Shown piece by piece: positions 24,805 to 33,292 of a DNA stretch of 64,000 nucleotides. The stretch lies in the NCBI GenBank assembly GCA_033764775.1, contig JANRIQ010000023.1:124001-188000 (forward strand), read 5' to 3'. Origin of the DNA: JAWXCE01 sp033764775 (GTDB taxonomy: Bacteria; Pseudomonadota; Alphaproteobacteria; Rhizobiales; Rhodomicrobiaceae). A program made the translations under genes and the position numbers. Numbering within the stretch: the stretch's first letter is position 1; each line of letters begins with the position of its first letter. The notes beneath the pieces are model-generated. The model was not told the origin of the DNA and searched no databases. It worked only from the letters and a program-made list of their open reading frames with translations.

Positions 24805-25977
24805 ATGGACGCAAACGCCAACGCCGTCAGCATCCTGCAATCGCTCATCCGCTGCCCGAGCGTGACGCCGCACGAGGGCGGCGCGCTGGATTATCTTCAA
24901 AATCTTCTGGCGGCCGCGGGCTTTCGGTGCTGGCGGCTGCCCTTCTCGGAGGCCGGAACTCCGGACGTGGACAACCTGTTCGCCATGATCGGGGACGGTG
25001 CGCCGCATCTGTGCTTCGCCGGGCATACGGATGTGGTGCCGCCGGGCGACGAGGCCGCGTGGACATATCCGCCGTTTGGCGGCGAGATTCACGACGGCGC
25101 TGTGTGGGGGCGCGGCGCGGCCGACATGAAGGGCGGCGTTGCGTGCTTTCTCGCGGCGGCGCTCGGTTTCCTGCGCAAGGGCGAGCTAAAGCGCGGCGCC
25201 ATCAGCTTTCTCATCACCGGCGATGAGGAAGGCCCCGCCGTGAACGGCACAAAAAAGGTGCTGGAGTGGATGACGGCGAATGGCCACCGCCCGGATCATT
25301 GCTTGCTCGGCGAGCCGTCTAACGCGCATGAGATCGGCGAGGCGATCAAGATCGGGCGTCGCGGCTCCTTCTGCGCGACGCTGACCGTGCACGGCGTGCA
25401 GGGGCATGTCGCCTATCCGGAGTTCTTCGCCAATCCGCTCACCGGCCTCATCGCGGCGTTGGCCGCCTTGAAGGCCGAGCCAGTGGACGCGGGCAGCGAG
25501 CATTTCGCGCCCTCAAACTTCGAGGTCACGTCCATCGACACCGGCAACCCGGCGGTGAACGTTGTCCCCGCGCGGGCCGTCGCCAAGCTCAACATCCGCT
25601 TCAACGACCTGCAAACTCGGGAGACGATGACCGCCTGGATGCGCGAGCGCATCGCGCCCGCGCTCGGCCCTGGCCTGCGCTACGACCTCGAACCCACGAA
25701 TTTCGCCGACAACTTTTATACCGAGCCGGGGCCGTGGGTGACGATGCTGGTGGACGCTGTGCGGCAGCAAACCGGCCGAACGCCGGAGCTATCAACCCAT
25801 GGCGGCGCCTCAGACGGGCGCTTCATCAAGGATTTCATGCCCGTGGTCGAGTTTGGCCTGTGCAACGCCACCATCCATAAGGTCGACGAACGCGCGCCCC
25901 TCGAAGACCTGCGGCGCGTCACCGCCATCTACCGGCGTTTTCTCGAGCGTTACTTCACGCAAGCGCCCGGCGCATAA
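24805..25977 (+). CDS. dapE: succinyl-diaminopimelate desuccinylase
   Basis: Hydrolyses N-succinyl-L,L-diaminopimelate to diaminopimelate and succinate in lysine/peptidoglycan synthesis. An M20 metallopeptidase: CFAGHTDVVPPGD (first zinc His and Asp), WGRGAADMKGGVA, ITGDEEGPAVNGTKKVLEW, GRRGSFCATLTVHGVQGHVAYP and STHGGASDGRFI. The ATG at 24805 (MDANANAV) gives 390 residues. It closes the argB-dapD-dapE run. Confidence 0.96.
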   Translation: MDANANAVSILQSLIRCPSVTPHEGGALDYLQNLLAAAGFRCWRLPFSEAGTPDVDNLFAMIGDGAPHLCFAGHTDVVPPGDEAAWTYPPFGGEIHDGAVWGRGAADMKGGVACFLAAALGFLRKGELKRGAISFLITGDEEGPAVNGTKKVLEWMTANGHRPDHCLLGEPSNAHEIGEAIKIGRRGSFCATLTVHGVQGHVAYPEFFANPLTGLIAALAALKAEPVDAGSEHFAPSNFEVTSIDTGNPAVNVVPARAVAKLNIRFNDLQTRETMTAWMRERIAPALGPGLRYDLEPTNFADNFYTEPGPWVTMLVDAVRQQTGRTPELSTHGGASDGRFIKDFMPVVEFGLCNATIHKVDERAPLEDLRRVTAIYRRFLERYFTQAPGA

Positions 25978-26001
25978 GGCTTACAAAGCCGATTAAGCGT
26001 C

Positions 26002-26030
26002 TTGCATTGTCCATATTGCTCCGGTTTATA
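26002..26030 (+). promoter_or_regulatory. candidate promoter for the LolA-like gene
   Basis: TTGCAT at 26002-26007 and TTTATA at 26025-26030 are 17 nt apart, about 65 nt upstream of the start at 26097. This is a reasonable housekeeping-type -35/-10 pair in an otherwise GC-rich gap. Confidence 0.4.
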
Positions 26031-26096
26031 GCCCACAGGACGACGACGCGGCCGGCGCGTGAGAACGCGGCTCAAGGCGGGACAAGCGGAGGGATT

Positions 26097-26939
26097 ATGG
26101 GCGAGCGCATGATGAGAGCGGGTTGTGGGACTTGGATCGCTGCGGTTGGCGCGGCGTTGATCGCAGTGGCGGCGTCGGCGTCGCCCGCCATCTCCCAAGG
26201 CTCCCAGCACGGCAAGACCACGCCCCCGGCGCCAGCGGCTGAACCCGCGCCGCCCCCCGCCGCTGCGCCAACCGCGCCCGCCCCTGCCCCGGCGGCGGCC
26301 CCGGCGCCCGCGGAACCAAAATCGCCCAACCCCGTCGGCGCCGGCTGGGACGCCAAGACGCAGCCCGCGACGCCTCAGGAAAGCGCCCAGCTCGCGAGCG
26401 ACGCCGTCGCCGTCGTGAACGCCATCAGTGCGTATTTCAACAACACCTCGAGCATGCAGGGCCAGTTCGTGCAGACCGACGCCGACAACACGCAAAAGCG
26501 CGGCCGGTTTTACTTCGAGCGGCCGGGCAAAGTGCGCTTTGACTACTCGACCCCGAGCAAGCAGAAGATCATCTCGGACGGCAAATATCTGGCGATCGAG
26601 GATCACGATCTGAAAACCTCTGACCGTTATCCGTTGGATTCGACCCCGTTCCGATTGCTGCTGGCGCCGGACGTGAACTTCCTCCGCGACGCGCGCATCA
26701 TATCGCTCGACGAAGGCCCGGACGTGACGATCCTGACGCTGGAGGATAAATCCACCGACGCCGCCGGCCAGATCCGGCTGTTTTTCACGAAACCCGGGTT
26801 GGTCCTCAAAGAATGGCTGATCACGGACGCTCAAGGCCTGACCACTAAGATCGAGCTGCAAAATCTGGAGCTGAACAAAACCGTGTCGGCGGATTTGTTC
26901 AAATTTTCGGATATCGGTCTGCCGAACTTTAGAAATTAA
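26097..26939 (+). CDS. LolA-like outer-membrane lipoprotein carrier
   Basis: 280 residues. A signal peptide (MRAGCGTWIAAVGAALIAVAASASPAISQ) precedes a ~45-residue Pro/Ala linker, then the LolA fold: AISAYFNNTSSMQGQFVQTDADNTQKRGRFYFERPGKVRFDYSTPSKQKIISDG and DLKTSDRYPL. LolA ferries lipoproteins across the periplasm from LolCDE to the outer membrane. The Pro/Ala linker would let the domain reach out, but no lipobox is seen, so it is probably soluble. The start at 26097 has a GGAGGG site upstream. Confidence 0.85.
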   Translation: MGERMMRAGCGTWIAAVGAALIAVAASASPAISQGSQHGKTTPPAPAAEPAPPPAAAPTAPAPAPAAAPAPAEPKSPNPVGAGWDAKTQPATPQESAQLASDAVAVVNAISAYFNNTSSMQGQFVQTDADNTQKRGRFYFERPGKVRFDYSTPSKQKIISDGKYLAIEDHDLKTSDRYPLDSTPFRLLLAPDVNFLRDARIISLDEGPDVTILTLEDKSTDAAGQIRLFFTKPGLVLKEWLITDAQGLTTKIELQNLELNKTVSADLFKFSDIGLPNFRN

Positions 26940-27052
26940 TTGGCCAGCGCTTGCGCTTTTGTAGAGGAACGCATCTCAAACGCCTGAAATTGCGATAAAA
27001 ACAGCGCTTCTCCAGGTGATTTGCCACATGTCAAGAGCGCTTTATCTTCTGT

Positions 27053-27082
27053 TTGCATTTTGGGTTAAGCCTGTGGTATAAA
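27053..27082 (+). promoter_or_regulatory. strong-looking promoter for a short transcript before xthA
   Basis: TTGCAT (27053-27058) and TATAAA (27077-27082) are separated by 18 nt. Transcription would begin near 27089. The next feature is not an open frame but a string of hairpins ended by an intrinsic terminator, so this promoter probably drives a small RNA or leader. Confidence 0.5.
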
Positions 27083-27088
27083 AGCGTA

Positions 27089-27235
27089 TGTACTGTGAAG
27101 CGGGCGTCGTCAGTCACCGTCGGTAGTGCCCCCCCGTCTAACCGAGGACGCGCCCGCAAGCACCGGCTTCCCTCCCGGTGCAACGCGTGTACAGTGTCGA
27201 GCGCCCAACCTTTCGCCGGGGTTGGGCGCTTTTTT
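27089..27235 (+). ncRNA. predicted structured small RNA or xthA leader
   Basis: A ~147-nt region bounded by a promoter-like pair and an intrinsic terminator. Visible pairings are ACTGT (27092-27096) with ACAGT (27191-27195), an arm GCGGGC (27100-27105) with GCCCGC further on, a hairpin CACCGG/CCGGTG at 27161-27180 with the pyrimidine loop CTTCCCTC, and the terminator stem. A CU-rich loop of this type can pair with Shine-Dalgarno sequences and is common in alphaproteobacterial sRNAs. I do not recognise the family. Because the terminator is only 20 nt before xthA, it could instead be a regulatory leader. Confidence 0.5.
27201..27235 (+). terminator. intrinsic terminator just upstream of xthA
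   Basis: A perfect 10-bp stem, GCGCCCAACC (27201-27210) with GGTTGGGCGC (27220-27229), is followed directly by a run of six T. This is the clearest intrinsic terminator in the window. Confidence 0.85.
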
Positions 27236-27255
27236 ATGCGCGCGCGGACCCACCC

Positions 27256-28062
27256 ATGCCATTTCGCATCGCCGCCTGGAACATCAACTCCGTGCGCCTG
27301 CGCGCCGGATTGGCGCAGCGGCTGATCGAGGAGCGCGCCCCCGACGTCCTCTGCCTGCAGGAGATCAAATGCCGCAACGAGGACTTTCCTCACGAAGCCT
27401 TCGCCGCGTTCTACCCGCACATGGAGGTGAACGGCCAGGCGGGTTATCATGGCCTTGCAACCCTGTCCAAAGCGCCGTTGCGGCGGCTGCCCTCGCAGAG
27501 CTTTTGCGGCACGGAGGATTGCCGTCACCTGGCTGTTGAGGCGCAGATCGGCGATCACGCGATCGTGCTGCACAATATGTACATCCCGTCCGGCGGCGAC
27601 GATCCGAACCCGGAGACGAACGCAAAATTCCGGCAAAAACTCATCTTTCTGCACAATGTCGCCGCCTGGTTCGCCGAAGACGCCAACCGCGCGCCGCTGA
27701 TGGCCATGCTTGGCGATTTCAACGTGGCTCCGCTTGAGAACGACGTGTGGTCGCATAAACAGATGTTGAATGTGGTCAGCCACACGCCCGTGGAGATGTC
27801 TGCGCTTGAGCGACTGCGCGACGCCGGGCGGTGGATCGACCCGTTTCGCGAACGCATTCCGCCGAGCGAGAAGCTCTACTCTTGGTGGAGCTATCGCGCG
27901 CGAGACTGGCGAGCGTCCAACCGGGGGCGCAGGCTCGACCATATCTGGGTGACCGGGCCGCTCGCGCGCCGGGTGACTGCGGTGGAGATTTTGAGCGAAG
28001 CGCGTGGCTGGCCGCAACCGTCTGACCACGTCCCCGTGATCCTCGACCTGGATATCGCTTAA
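27256..28062 (+). CDS. xthA: exodeoxyribonuclease III
   Basis: AP endonuclease/3'-exonuclease of base-excision repair. The EEP fold is clear: IAAWNINSVRLR, CLQEIKCRNEDFP, GYHGLATLSK, MYIPSGGDDPNPET, GDFNVAPLENDVW and the C-terminal RLDHIWVTGPL and SDHVPVI. The ATG at 27256 (MPFRIAAWN) gives 268 residues. It begins only 20 nt after a strong terminator, so expression needs read-through or a promoter inside the structured region. Convergent with the histidine kinase; stops overlap by 4 nt. Confidence 0.95.
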   Translation: MPFRIAAWNINSVRLRAGLAQRLIEERAPDVLCLQEIKCRNEDFPHEAFAAFYPHMEVNGQAGYHGLATLSKAPLRRLPSQSFCGTEDCRHLAVEAQIGDHAIVLHNMYIPSGGDDPNPETNAKFRQKLIFLHNVAAWFAEDANRAPLMAMLGDFNVAPLENDVWSHKQMLNVVSHTPVEMSALERLRDAGRWIDPFRERIPPSEKLYSWWSYRARDWRASNRGRRLDHIWVTGPLARRVTAVEILSEARGWPQPSDHVPVILDLDIA

Positions 28063-29453
28063 ACGGGGATGCGGATATGTGCCTTCAGGCCGCCCATGGC
28101 GCTCTCGCCGAGGGTGATGTCGCCGCCATGGCCGCGCACGATGTCGCGCACGATGGCGAGGCCGAGGCCGGTGCTTTTCACATTCTGATTGCGTGAGCCG
28201 TCCAAGCTGTGAAACGGGCGGAACACCTCCTCCCGCTTGTCCTCCGGGATGCCGGGGCCGTTGTCTTCGATTGTCAGCGTGAACCAGCGGCGGGTTTTGA
28301 CCGCCTTCACGGAGATTGTGTCGGCGAAACGGCCCGCATTGACGACGAGGTTGGTCACCGCCCGCTTCATGGCGTTGCGCCGCAAGGGCATGATGAGCGG
28401 ATCGTCGCGCACCTCGATGGTGAACACCTTGCCCGGTGGGGCGGCGGCGCGCACCTCCTCCAGCAGGCGCTTGATGTTAATGCGCTTGACCTTTTCGCCG
28501 CTGTCGCCGCGCGCGAACGCGAGATAGTCCTCCAGCATCTGCTGCATCTCGTCCACGTCGGCGCGCATGGGGTCGGCGTCGCGGGCGGGCATCATGGCCA
28601 GTTGCAGACGGAACCGCGTGAGGATCGTCCGCAGGTCGTGGCTGACGCCGGCGAGCATAGTGGTGCGCTGCTCGACGTGCCGTTCGATGCGGTCGCGCAT
28701 GTCAAGGAACGCCTGCGCCGCTTGCCGCACCTCGCGCGCGCCGCGGATGCGGAAATCGGCCGGGGCGGGGCGTCCGCGCCCGAACCTGTCCGCCGCCTCC
28801 GCCAGCGCCAGGATCGGTTTGATTTGATTGCGCAGGAAAAGCACCGCGATGCCGAGCAGGATGAACGACGACACGCCCATCCACACGAGGAAGATATGCG
28901 AGTTGGACGCATAAGTCTGGTTGCGCGGCACCAGCACCTTCAGCAGGGCGTTCTCCAGCCGGATGCGGATCTCCACATGCTTGGAGCCGCCGAGCGTATC
29001 CAGCCAGAACGGGCGGCCAATGCGCTTCTGGATTTCCTGGGAGAGGGTTGTGTCCAGCAGTCCAAAGAACTGCGGCGCCTTTGCGTCCGGCAAATCCTCC
29101 GGCGGCAGCACCTGGACGACCAGATTGAGATGCTGGCGGGCGAGCGAGATCAACGTTTCGTGCTGCGAGGGCGGGAGCGACTCCAGCCCATCGGCGAGCA
29201 TGGCGATGTCCTGCGTCGTAGCGATCGACAGGCGCCGGGTCACGGACTCCCAATGGCGCTCCAGGAACACGAATGCGAGGATCGACTGCAGGAGAACGAT
29301 CGGCAGAATGATGATGAGCAGCGCGCGGACATACAGCCCTTTCGGCGCGATGCGCGCGACCGCGTGTTGCGCCAGCCGAAACGCATGGCGGACCCGGCGC
29401 GGGATGGACGCGGGCTTCGATCGCTGTGCGTCTGTGGAGGCGATGGTCATCAC
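28059..29453 (-). CDS. EnvZ-type sensor histidine kinase
   Basis: 464 residues: two transmembrane helices (about 43-65 and 186-207) enclosing a ~120-residue periplasmic sensor, a HAMP domain, the H-box AGVSHDLRTILTRFRLQL with His272, and an HATPase domain (VTNLVVNAGRFAD N-box, IEDNGPGIPEDKREEVFRPF, STGLGLAIVRDIVRGHGG). It phosphorylates the response regulator encoded upstream, with which it overlaps by 4 nt. The signal is not evident. Confidence 0.94.
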   Translation of the reverse strand: MMTIASTDAQRSKPASIPRRVRHAFRLAQHAVARIAPKGLYVRALLIIILPIVLLQSILAFVFLERHWESVTRRLSIATTQDIAMLADGLESLPPSQHETLISLARQHLNLVVQVLPPEDLPDAKAPQFFGLLDTTLSQEIQKRIGRPFWLDTLGGSKHVEIRIRLENALLKVLVPRNQTYASNSHIFLVWMGVSSFILLGIAVLFLRNQIKPILALAEAADRFGRGRPAPADFRIRGAREVRQAAQAFLDMRDRIERHVEQRTTMLAGVSHDLRTILTRFRLQLAMMPARDADPMRADVDEMQQMLEDYLAFARGDSGEKVKRINIKRLLEEVRAAAPPGKVFTIEVRDDPLIMPLRRNAMKRAVTNLVVNAGRFADTISVKAVKTRRWFTLTIEDNGPGIPEDKREEVFRPFHSLDGSRNQNVKSTGLGLAIVRDIVRGHGGDITLGESAMGGLKAHIRIPV

Positions 29454-30145
29454 TCAGTGTAGAGCACGTAACCGCGGCCCCGGACGGTTTGCAGATACAC
29501 GGGATTGCTCGGATCGGTTTCTATCTTCTGGCGCAGCCGGTTGATCTGAACGTCGACGGCGCGGTCGCTCTCGGCCTCGCCGCCGCCCGACAGCTCCTCG
29601 CGCGAGATCGCCACGCCCGGATTCATGGCGAACTGGCGCAGCAGATCGCGCTCGCGCTCGGTGAGCTTGATGGTCTCGTCGCCGCGTTTCAACTCGCCGC
29701 GCTTGACGTTGAGCACGAACGGCCCGATGCGCACCTCTTCGGCGTCGGCTTGCGGCGTTCGGCGCTTCAGGATGTTGTTGAGGCGGATCAGCAGCTCCTT
29801 CGGCTCGAACGGCTTCGGCATATAATCGTCCACGCCGATTTCGAGGCCTTTCAGGCGGTTCTCCGGTTCCGACCTCGCGGTGAGCATGAGAATAGGCACG
29901 GGCGAGTCCGCGCGCAGGGACTGCGCGAGCGACAGGCCGGACTCGCCTGGCATCATCACATCCAGAATGATGAGATCGTAGCTGAGGCCGCGTAAATTCG
30001 CGCGGGCGGCCCCGGCGTCGGCCGCCGTGCTGACGCGATAGCCGTTGTCCGTCAGATAGCGGGCGAGAAGGTCTCGGATGCGCTGGTCGTCGTCCACGAT
30101 CAAGATGTGGGCGGCGTTATCCGATAGGGCCGGTTTCGTGTCCAT
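29450..30145 (-). CDS. OmpR/PhoB family response regulator
   Basis: 231 residues: receiver domain with acidic pocket VDDDQR, phospho-acceptor Asp in IILDVMMPGESGL and the conserved Thr/Lys (MLTA, YMPKPF), then an OmpR winged helix (LTERERDLLRQFAMNPGVAISREEL, VDVQINRLRQKIETDPSNPVYLQTVRGRGYVL). It is coupled to the kinase downstream. Its 5' end overlaps the MarR gene by 46 nt, an unusually long overlap. Confidence 0.95.
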   Translation of the reverse strand: MDTKPALSDNAAHILIVDDDQRIRDLLARYLTDNGYRVSTAADAGAARANLRGLSYDLIILDVMMPGESGLSLAQSLRADSPVPILMLTARSEPENRLKGLEIGVDDYMPKPFEPKELLIRLNNILKRRTPQADAEEVRIGPFVLNVKRGELKRGDETIKLTERERDLLRQFAMNPGVAISREELSGGGEAESDRAVDVQINRLRQKIETDPSNPVYLQTVRGRGYVLYTE

Positions 30146-30720
30146 GCGTCAGGGGCCTCGTGGCTGTCCGCGCCCGCCGCGTTAAGGCTTTGCGTCAAGG
30201 CGCGCTGAAGACTGTAGGCGTCCTCCTCGGCTGATACCATTTGCGCCAAGAACAGAGCAACACTCTCGGCGCCGCGCGGCCCCACCGCATCTAGCCCCTG
30301 CCGCAACCGGTCGGCTTGGGCGGCGGCGAGACGCGCGGCGAGCGCTTGGCCGGAGGCGGTGGCGAACAGCAGGCGCTCGCGGCGGTCGATCTCTCCCGGC
30401 CGCTGCACGATATAGCCATGGTGAATGAGCTGGCGCAGGACGCGGCCGAGGCTCTGCTTGGTGATTTTCAAGATACGCAACAGTTCGGCGACCTTGAGGC
30501 CTGGTCGCCGCGCGACGAAATGCAGGACGCGGTGATGCGCCCGTCCGTAACCGATCTCGGCCAGCACGGCGTCCGCCTCGCCGGTGAAATCGCGGTAGGC
30601 GAAAAACAGCAGTTCGGCCAGGCCCAGCAACGGGTCGGGCGCGCGCCATTCCGACTGCGCGCGCTCTGGCGCCGGTACGCGAAGGGCCGCGCCGCTGTGG
30701 CGATGTTTTATGTCAGCCAT
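30100..30720 (-). CDS. MarR family transcriptional regulator
   Basis: 206 residues with a central winged helix (YGRAHHRVLHFVARRPGLKVAELLRILKITKQSLGRVLRQLIHHGYIVQRPGEIDRRERLLFATASG). MarR proteins are dimeric repressors released by small molecules or oxidation. It begins the MarR-RR-HK operon and is divergent from ilvE, with an inverted repeat between the two starts. The C-terminal ~40 residues extend past the usual fold and overlap the response-regulator start. Confidence 0.9.
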   Translation of the reverse strand: MADIKHRHSGAALRVPAPERAQSEWRAPDPLLGLAELLFFAYRDFTGEADAVLAEIGYGRAHHRVLHFVARRPGLKVAELLRILKITKQSLGRVLRQLIHHGYIVQRPGEIDRRERLLFATASGQALAARLAAAQADRLRQGLDAVGPRGAESVALFLAQMVSAEEDAYSLQRALTQSLNAAGADSHEAPDAWTRNRPYRITPPTS

Positions 30721-30721
30721 G

Positions 30722-30750
30722 TTGACATATTTTCACTGCGTCAATAAAAC
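30722..30750 (+). promoter_or_regulatory. ilvE promoter with overlapping inverted repeat (candidate MarR operator)
   Basis: TTGACA at 30722-30727 and TAAAAC at 30745-30750 are 17 nt apart, reading towards ilvE. TTGAC (30722-30726) and GTCAA (30740-30744) form an inverted repeat across this promoter, directly next to the MarR start. A MarR dimer bound here could repress both its own operon and ilvE. Confidence 0.4.
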
Positions 30751-30877
30751 GACAACACTTATTTTCGCGACGAAAGGCGCTGACGCGGCGGCCGTTCATC
30801 AGCATAGCGTTAGAGAAAATCTCCGGGCTTGGCCAGTCCAAGCGGCGGAAAAACAACAAAACGTTTGGAGGATTTCC

Positions 30878-31777
30878 ATGGCTCCCGTTCCCTACGATCA
30901 GCGCGACGGCCACATCTGGATGAATGGCGCGCTCGTCCCGTGGCGGGAGGCCAAACTGCACGTGCTGAGCCACGCGCTACACTATGCGAGTTCGGTGTTC
31001 GAAGGCGAGCGGGTGTATGGCGGCGAGATTTTCAAGCTCACCGAGCACACGGAGCGGCTGTTTTTCTCCTCTCGTTGCCTCGGCTTCGAAATCCCTTACA
31101 CCGTCGCCGAGATAGACCAGGCGTGCCGCGATGCGGTGCGCGCGCAAGGCATCGTGGACGGCTATGTCCGCCCCATCGCGTGGCGCGGATCGGAGCAAAT
31201 GGGCGTCGCCGCGCAAGCCTCGCGCATCAACGTGGCCGTGGCCGTCTGGGACTGGGGGTCGTATTTCGACCCCGCTCAACGGATGAAAGGGCTGCGCCTG
31301 CGCCGCGCCGACTATTGCCGCCCCGATCCGCGCACGATCCCGTCCAAGGCGAAGGCGGCGGGGCTGTACATGATCTGCACCATTGAGAAGCATAAGGCCG
31401 AGGCGGAAGGGTATGCCGACGCGCTGATGCTCGACTGGCGCGGGCAGGTGGCCGAGGCGACCGGCGCCAACGTGTTCTTCATCAAGGGCGAGACGATCCA
31501 CACGCCGACGCCGGACTGTTTCCTCGACGGCATTACGCGCCGCACGGTGATCGAGCTGGCGCGGGCGCGCGGGCTGGAGGTGGTCGAGCGCGCGATCTGG
31601 CCGCATGAGATGGCTGAGTTCGAACAGTGCTTCCTCACCGGCACGGCGGCGGAAGTGACCCCGGTCTCGCAGATCGGCGAGGATACGTTTCATGTGGGCG
31701 AGATCATCAAAACCCTGATGGACGACTACGCGGCCACCGTGCGCCCCGCGCCCGCAAAACGAGCCATGGCGGGCTAG
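30878..31777 (+). CDS. ilvE: branched-chain amino acid aminotransferase
   Basis: PLP-dependent fold-type IV transaminase: VFEGERVYGG, YVRPIAWRGSEQMGV, SKAKAAGLYM (catalytic Lys region), GYADALMLDWRGQVAEATGANVFFIKG and FLTGTAAEVTPVSQI. It makes or degrades Leu, Ile and Val. The ATG at 30878 (MAPVPYDQ) follows TTGGAGGA and gives 299 residues. Its stop overlaps the stop of the convergent serine hydrolase by 4 nt. Confidence 0.94.
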   Translation: MAPVPYDQRDGHIWMNGALVPWREAKLHVLSHALHYASSVFEGERVYGGEIFKLTEHTERLFFSSRCLGFEIPYTVAEIDQACRDAVRAQGIVDGYVRPIAWRGSEQMGVAAQASRINVAVAVWDWGSYFDPAQRMKGLRLRRADYCRPDPRTIPSKAKAAGLYMICTIEKHKAEAEGYADALMLDWRGQVAEATGANVFFIKGETIHTPTPDCFLDGITRRTVIELARARGLEVVERAIWPHEMAEFEQCFLTGTAAEVTPVSQIGEDTFHVGEIIKTLMDDYAATVRPAPAKRAMAG

Positions 31778-32859
31778 CTCCCGACACGAGCGGCGACAAT
31801 ACCGTTGAACAGGCGAATTTTTTCGTCAGCGCTGAGCACGTCTCCGCCCAGAAGCCCGCCGGTGTCGGTCAAATGCGCGATAACCGTATCCCATGCCGGG
31901 ATGACGATAAGCCATTGGCCGCCATACCCCGCCGCCGCGAAAGAGCCGGCGGGCAAACCTGCGGTCAGGCCCAGCCGTCTGCGGCTGGCGTCGTCCTGCG
32001 CTCCCGCCACCCACCACATATAGCCGTAATGGTTGAATATCGGCTCGGGCGTGGGCGAGATCGCGCGCGTGCTCTCGGCAACCCATCCCTCCGGCACAAT
32101 CTGGCGGCCGCCCCAAACCCCTTTGCGCAAATGCAGCTCGCCGAACCGCGTCAGGTCGCGCGCGCTCATTTTAAAATGATAGGCGGGAAACGGGCTTTGC
32201 TTCACGCCCCAGAAATTGCGCAAAAAGCTGTAGGCGCCAGCCTCCGCCTGATAGTCCTGCATGCACAAGGGCGCAGCGATGCGGCGCTCGAAAGCGGCGA
32301 ATACGGTTTCGCCGGTCTGGGCTTCGAATATCGTCCCAGCGGCGTTGAAATCCCAGTTGTTGTAATGCCAGTGCGACCCCGGCGGATGCGACCCGCGAGC
32401 CGGGCGTGATGCGGCGGCGTCGGCGGTTTCAGCGGCGGCGGGCAGATACACGCCTGAGCGTGACGCCAGGAGATCGCGAAGCCGCGCCTTTTTCTCATCG
32501 TCAGTGAGCTCGCTGAGATCAACCCCGCTGAAACTGGACAACGGCGCATCGAGCGACATCAGCCCCTCCTCCGCCGCCTGTCCAATCATCGCGCCGAGGA
32601 GCGACTTGCGGATGGAGCGCACGGGCAACGGCCGCGCCGCATCTCCATGCTCCAGGACAAGTTGAGCATTCGTGACAACAAGGAGAGCGGCCGAGCCAAT
32701 CTCCTGCGCGGCGCGCTTCAACTCCGCGAGACCGTCGGCCGACCAGCCGAGGGCGCGGATGTCGGCGGCGGCGGGAAACGCGTCGGGGCATCGCTCCCGT
32801 GCGCTGGCGGGAGCGAGCGCGAGACTGCAGCAGAGGGCGGCGACGATCCGGCTAAGCAT
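31774..32859 (-). CDS. secreted serine hydrolase of the beta-lactamase (class C/PBP-like) family
   Basis: 361 residues from the ATG at 32859, which opens a signal peptide (MLSRIVAALCCSLALAPASA). The SxxK motif is seen in RSIRKSLLGAMIG and the YxN motif in HWHYNNWDFNAAG. These are the family's catalytic marks for esterases and D-amino-acid hydrolases. It overlaps moaE by 8 nt and is at the end of the sulfate/moaE operon, with no obvious functional tie. Substrate unknown. Confidence 0.85.
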   Translation of the reverse strand: MLSRIVAALCCSLALAPASARERCPDAFPAAADIRALGWSADGLAELKRAAQEIGSAALLVVTNAQLVLEHGDAARPLPVRSIRKSLLGAMIGQAAEEGLMSLDAPLSSFSGVDLSELTDDEKKARLRDLLASRSGVYLPAAAETADAAASRPARGSHPPGSHWHYNNWDFNAAGTIFEAQTGETVFAAFERRIAAPLCMQDYQAEAGAYSFLRNFWGVKQSPFPAYHFKMSARDLTRFGELHLRKGVWGGRQIVPEGWVAESTRAISPTPEPIFNHYGYMWWVAGAQDDASRRRLGLTAGLPAGSFAAAGYGGQWLIVIPAWDTVIAHLTDTGGLLGGDVLSADEKIRLFNGIVAARVGS

Positions 32860-33292
32860 TCCAGCGCGCGGCGGACTCGTCATCCGTGCCGCGCGGCTCG
32901 ACCCATGCGGCGCCACGCTCGAAACGTTCTTTCTTCCAGAACGGCGCGCTGGTTTTGAGGTAGTCCATCAGGAACTGCGCGGCCTCGAACGCCGCATGCC
33001 GATGGGCGGAGGCGGTCGCGACCATCATGATGTTGTCGCCGGGCCGCAGCTCGCCGTAGCGGTGAATGACGAGGCTCGCGGCGAGCGGCCAGCGCGCCCG
33101 CGCCGCCGCCTCGACGCGTTCGAGTTCGGCCTCCGTCATGCCGGGATAATGCTCAAGCGTCATCGAGACGAGGCCGTCGCCGCCGCGCACCACGCCGGTG
33201 AAGGTGACGAGCGCGCCGATGTCGGTTCGGCCCCGCGTCATCGCCGCGACCTCATCGCCGACCGAGAAATCCTCCGCCTGCACGTGGATCAC
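32852..33292 (-). CDS. moaE: molybdopterin synthase catalytic subunit
   Basis: 146 residues. MoaE transfers sulfur from MoaD thiocarboxylate to precursor Z. Family marks are ALVTFTGVVRG, LEHYPGM, HRYGELRPGDNIMMVATASAHRHAAFEAAQFLMDYLK and the active-site Lys region FWKKERF. It overlaps cysA by 4 nt and so is translated with the sulfate transporter. No moaD is present, which is unusual since the two are normally adjacent. Confidence 0.95.
   Translation of the reverse strand: MIHVQAEDFSVGDEVAAMTRGRTDIGALVTFTGVVRGGDGLVSMTLEHYPGMTEAELERVEAAARARWPLAASLVIHRYGELRPGDNIMMVATASAHRHAAFEAAQFLMDYLKTSAPFWKKERFERGAAWVEPRGTDDESAARWNA

Noticed and set aside
26945..26960. Intrinsic terminator after the LolA-like gene
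   Set aside because: The AGCG/CGCT stem is only 4 bp with a short T-run; too weak to support.
27089..27235. 6S RNA, SRP RNA or a known riboswitch
   Set aside because: No 6S open-bubble architecture, SRP core loop or recognisable aptamer motif could be seen.
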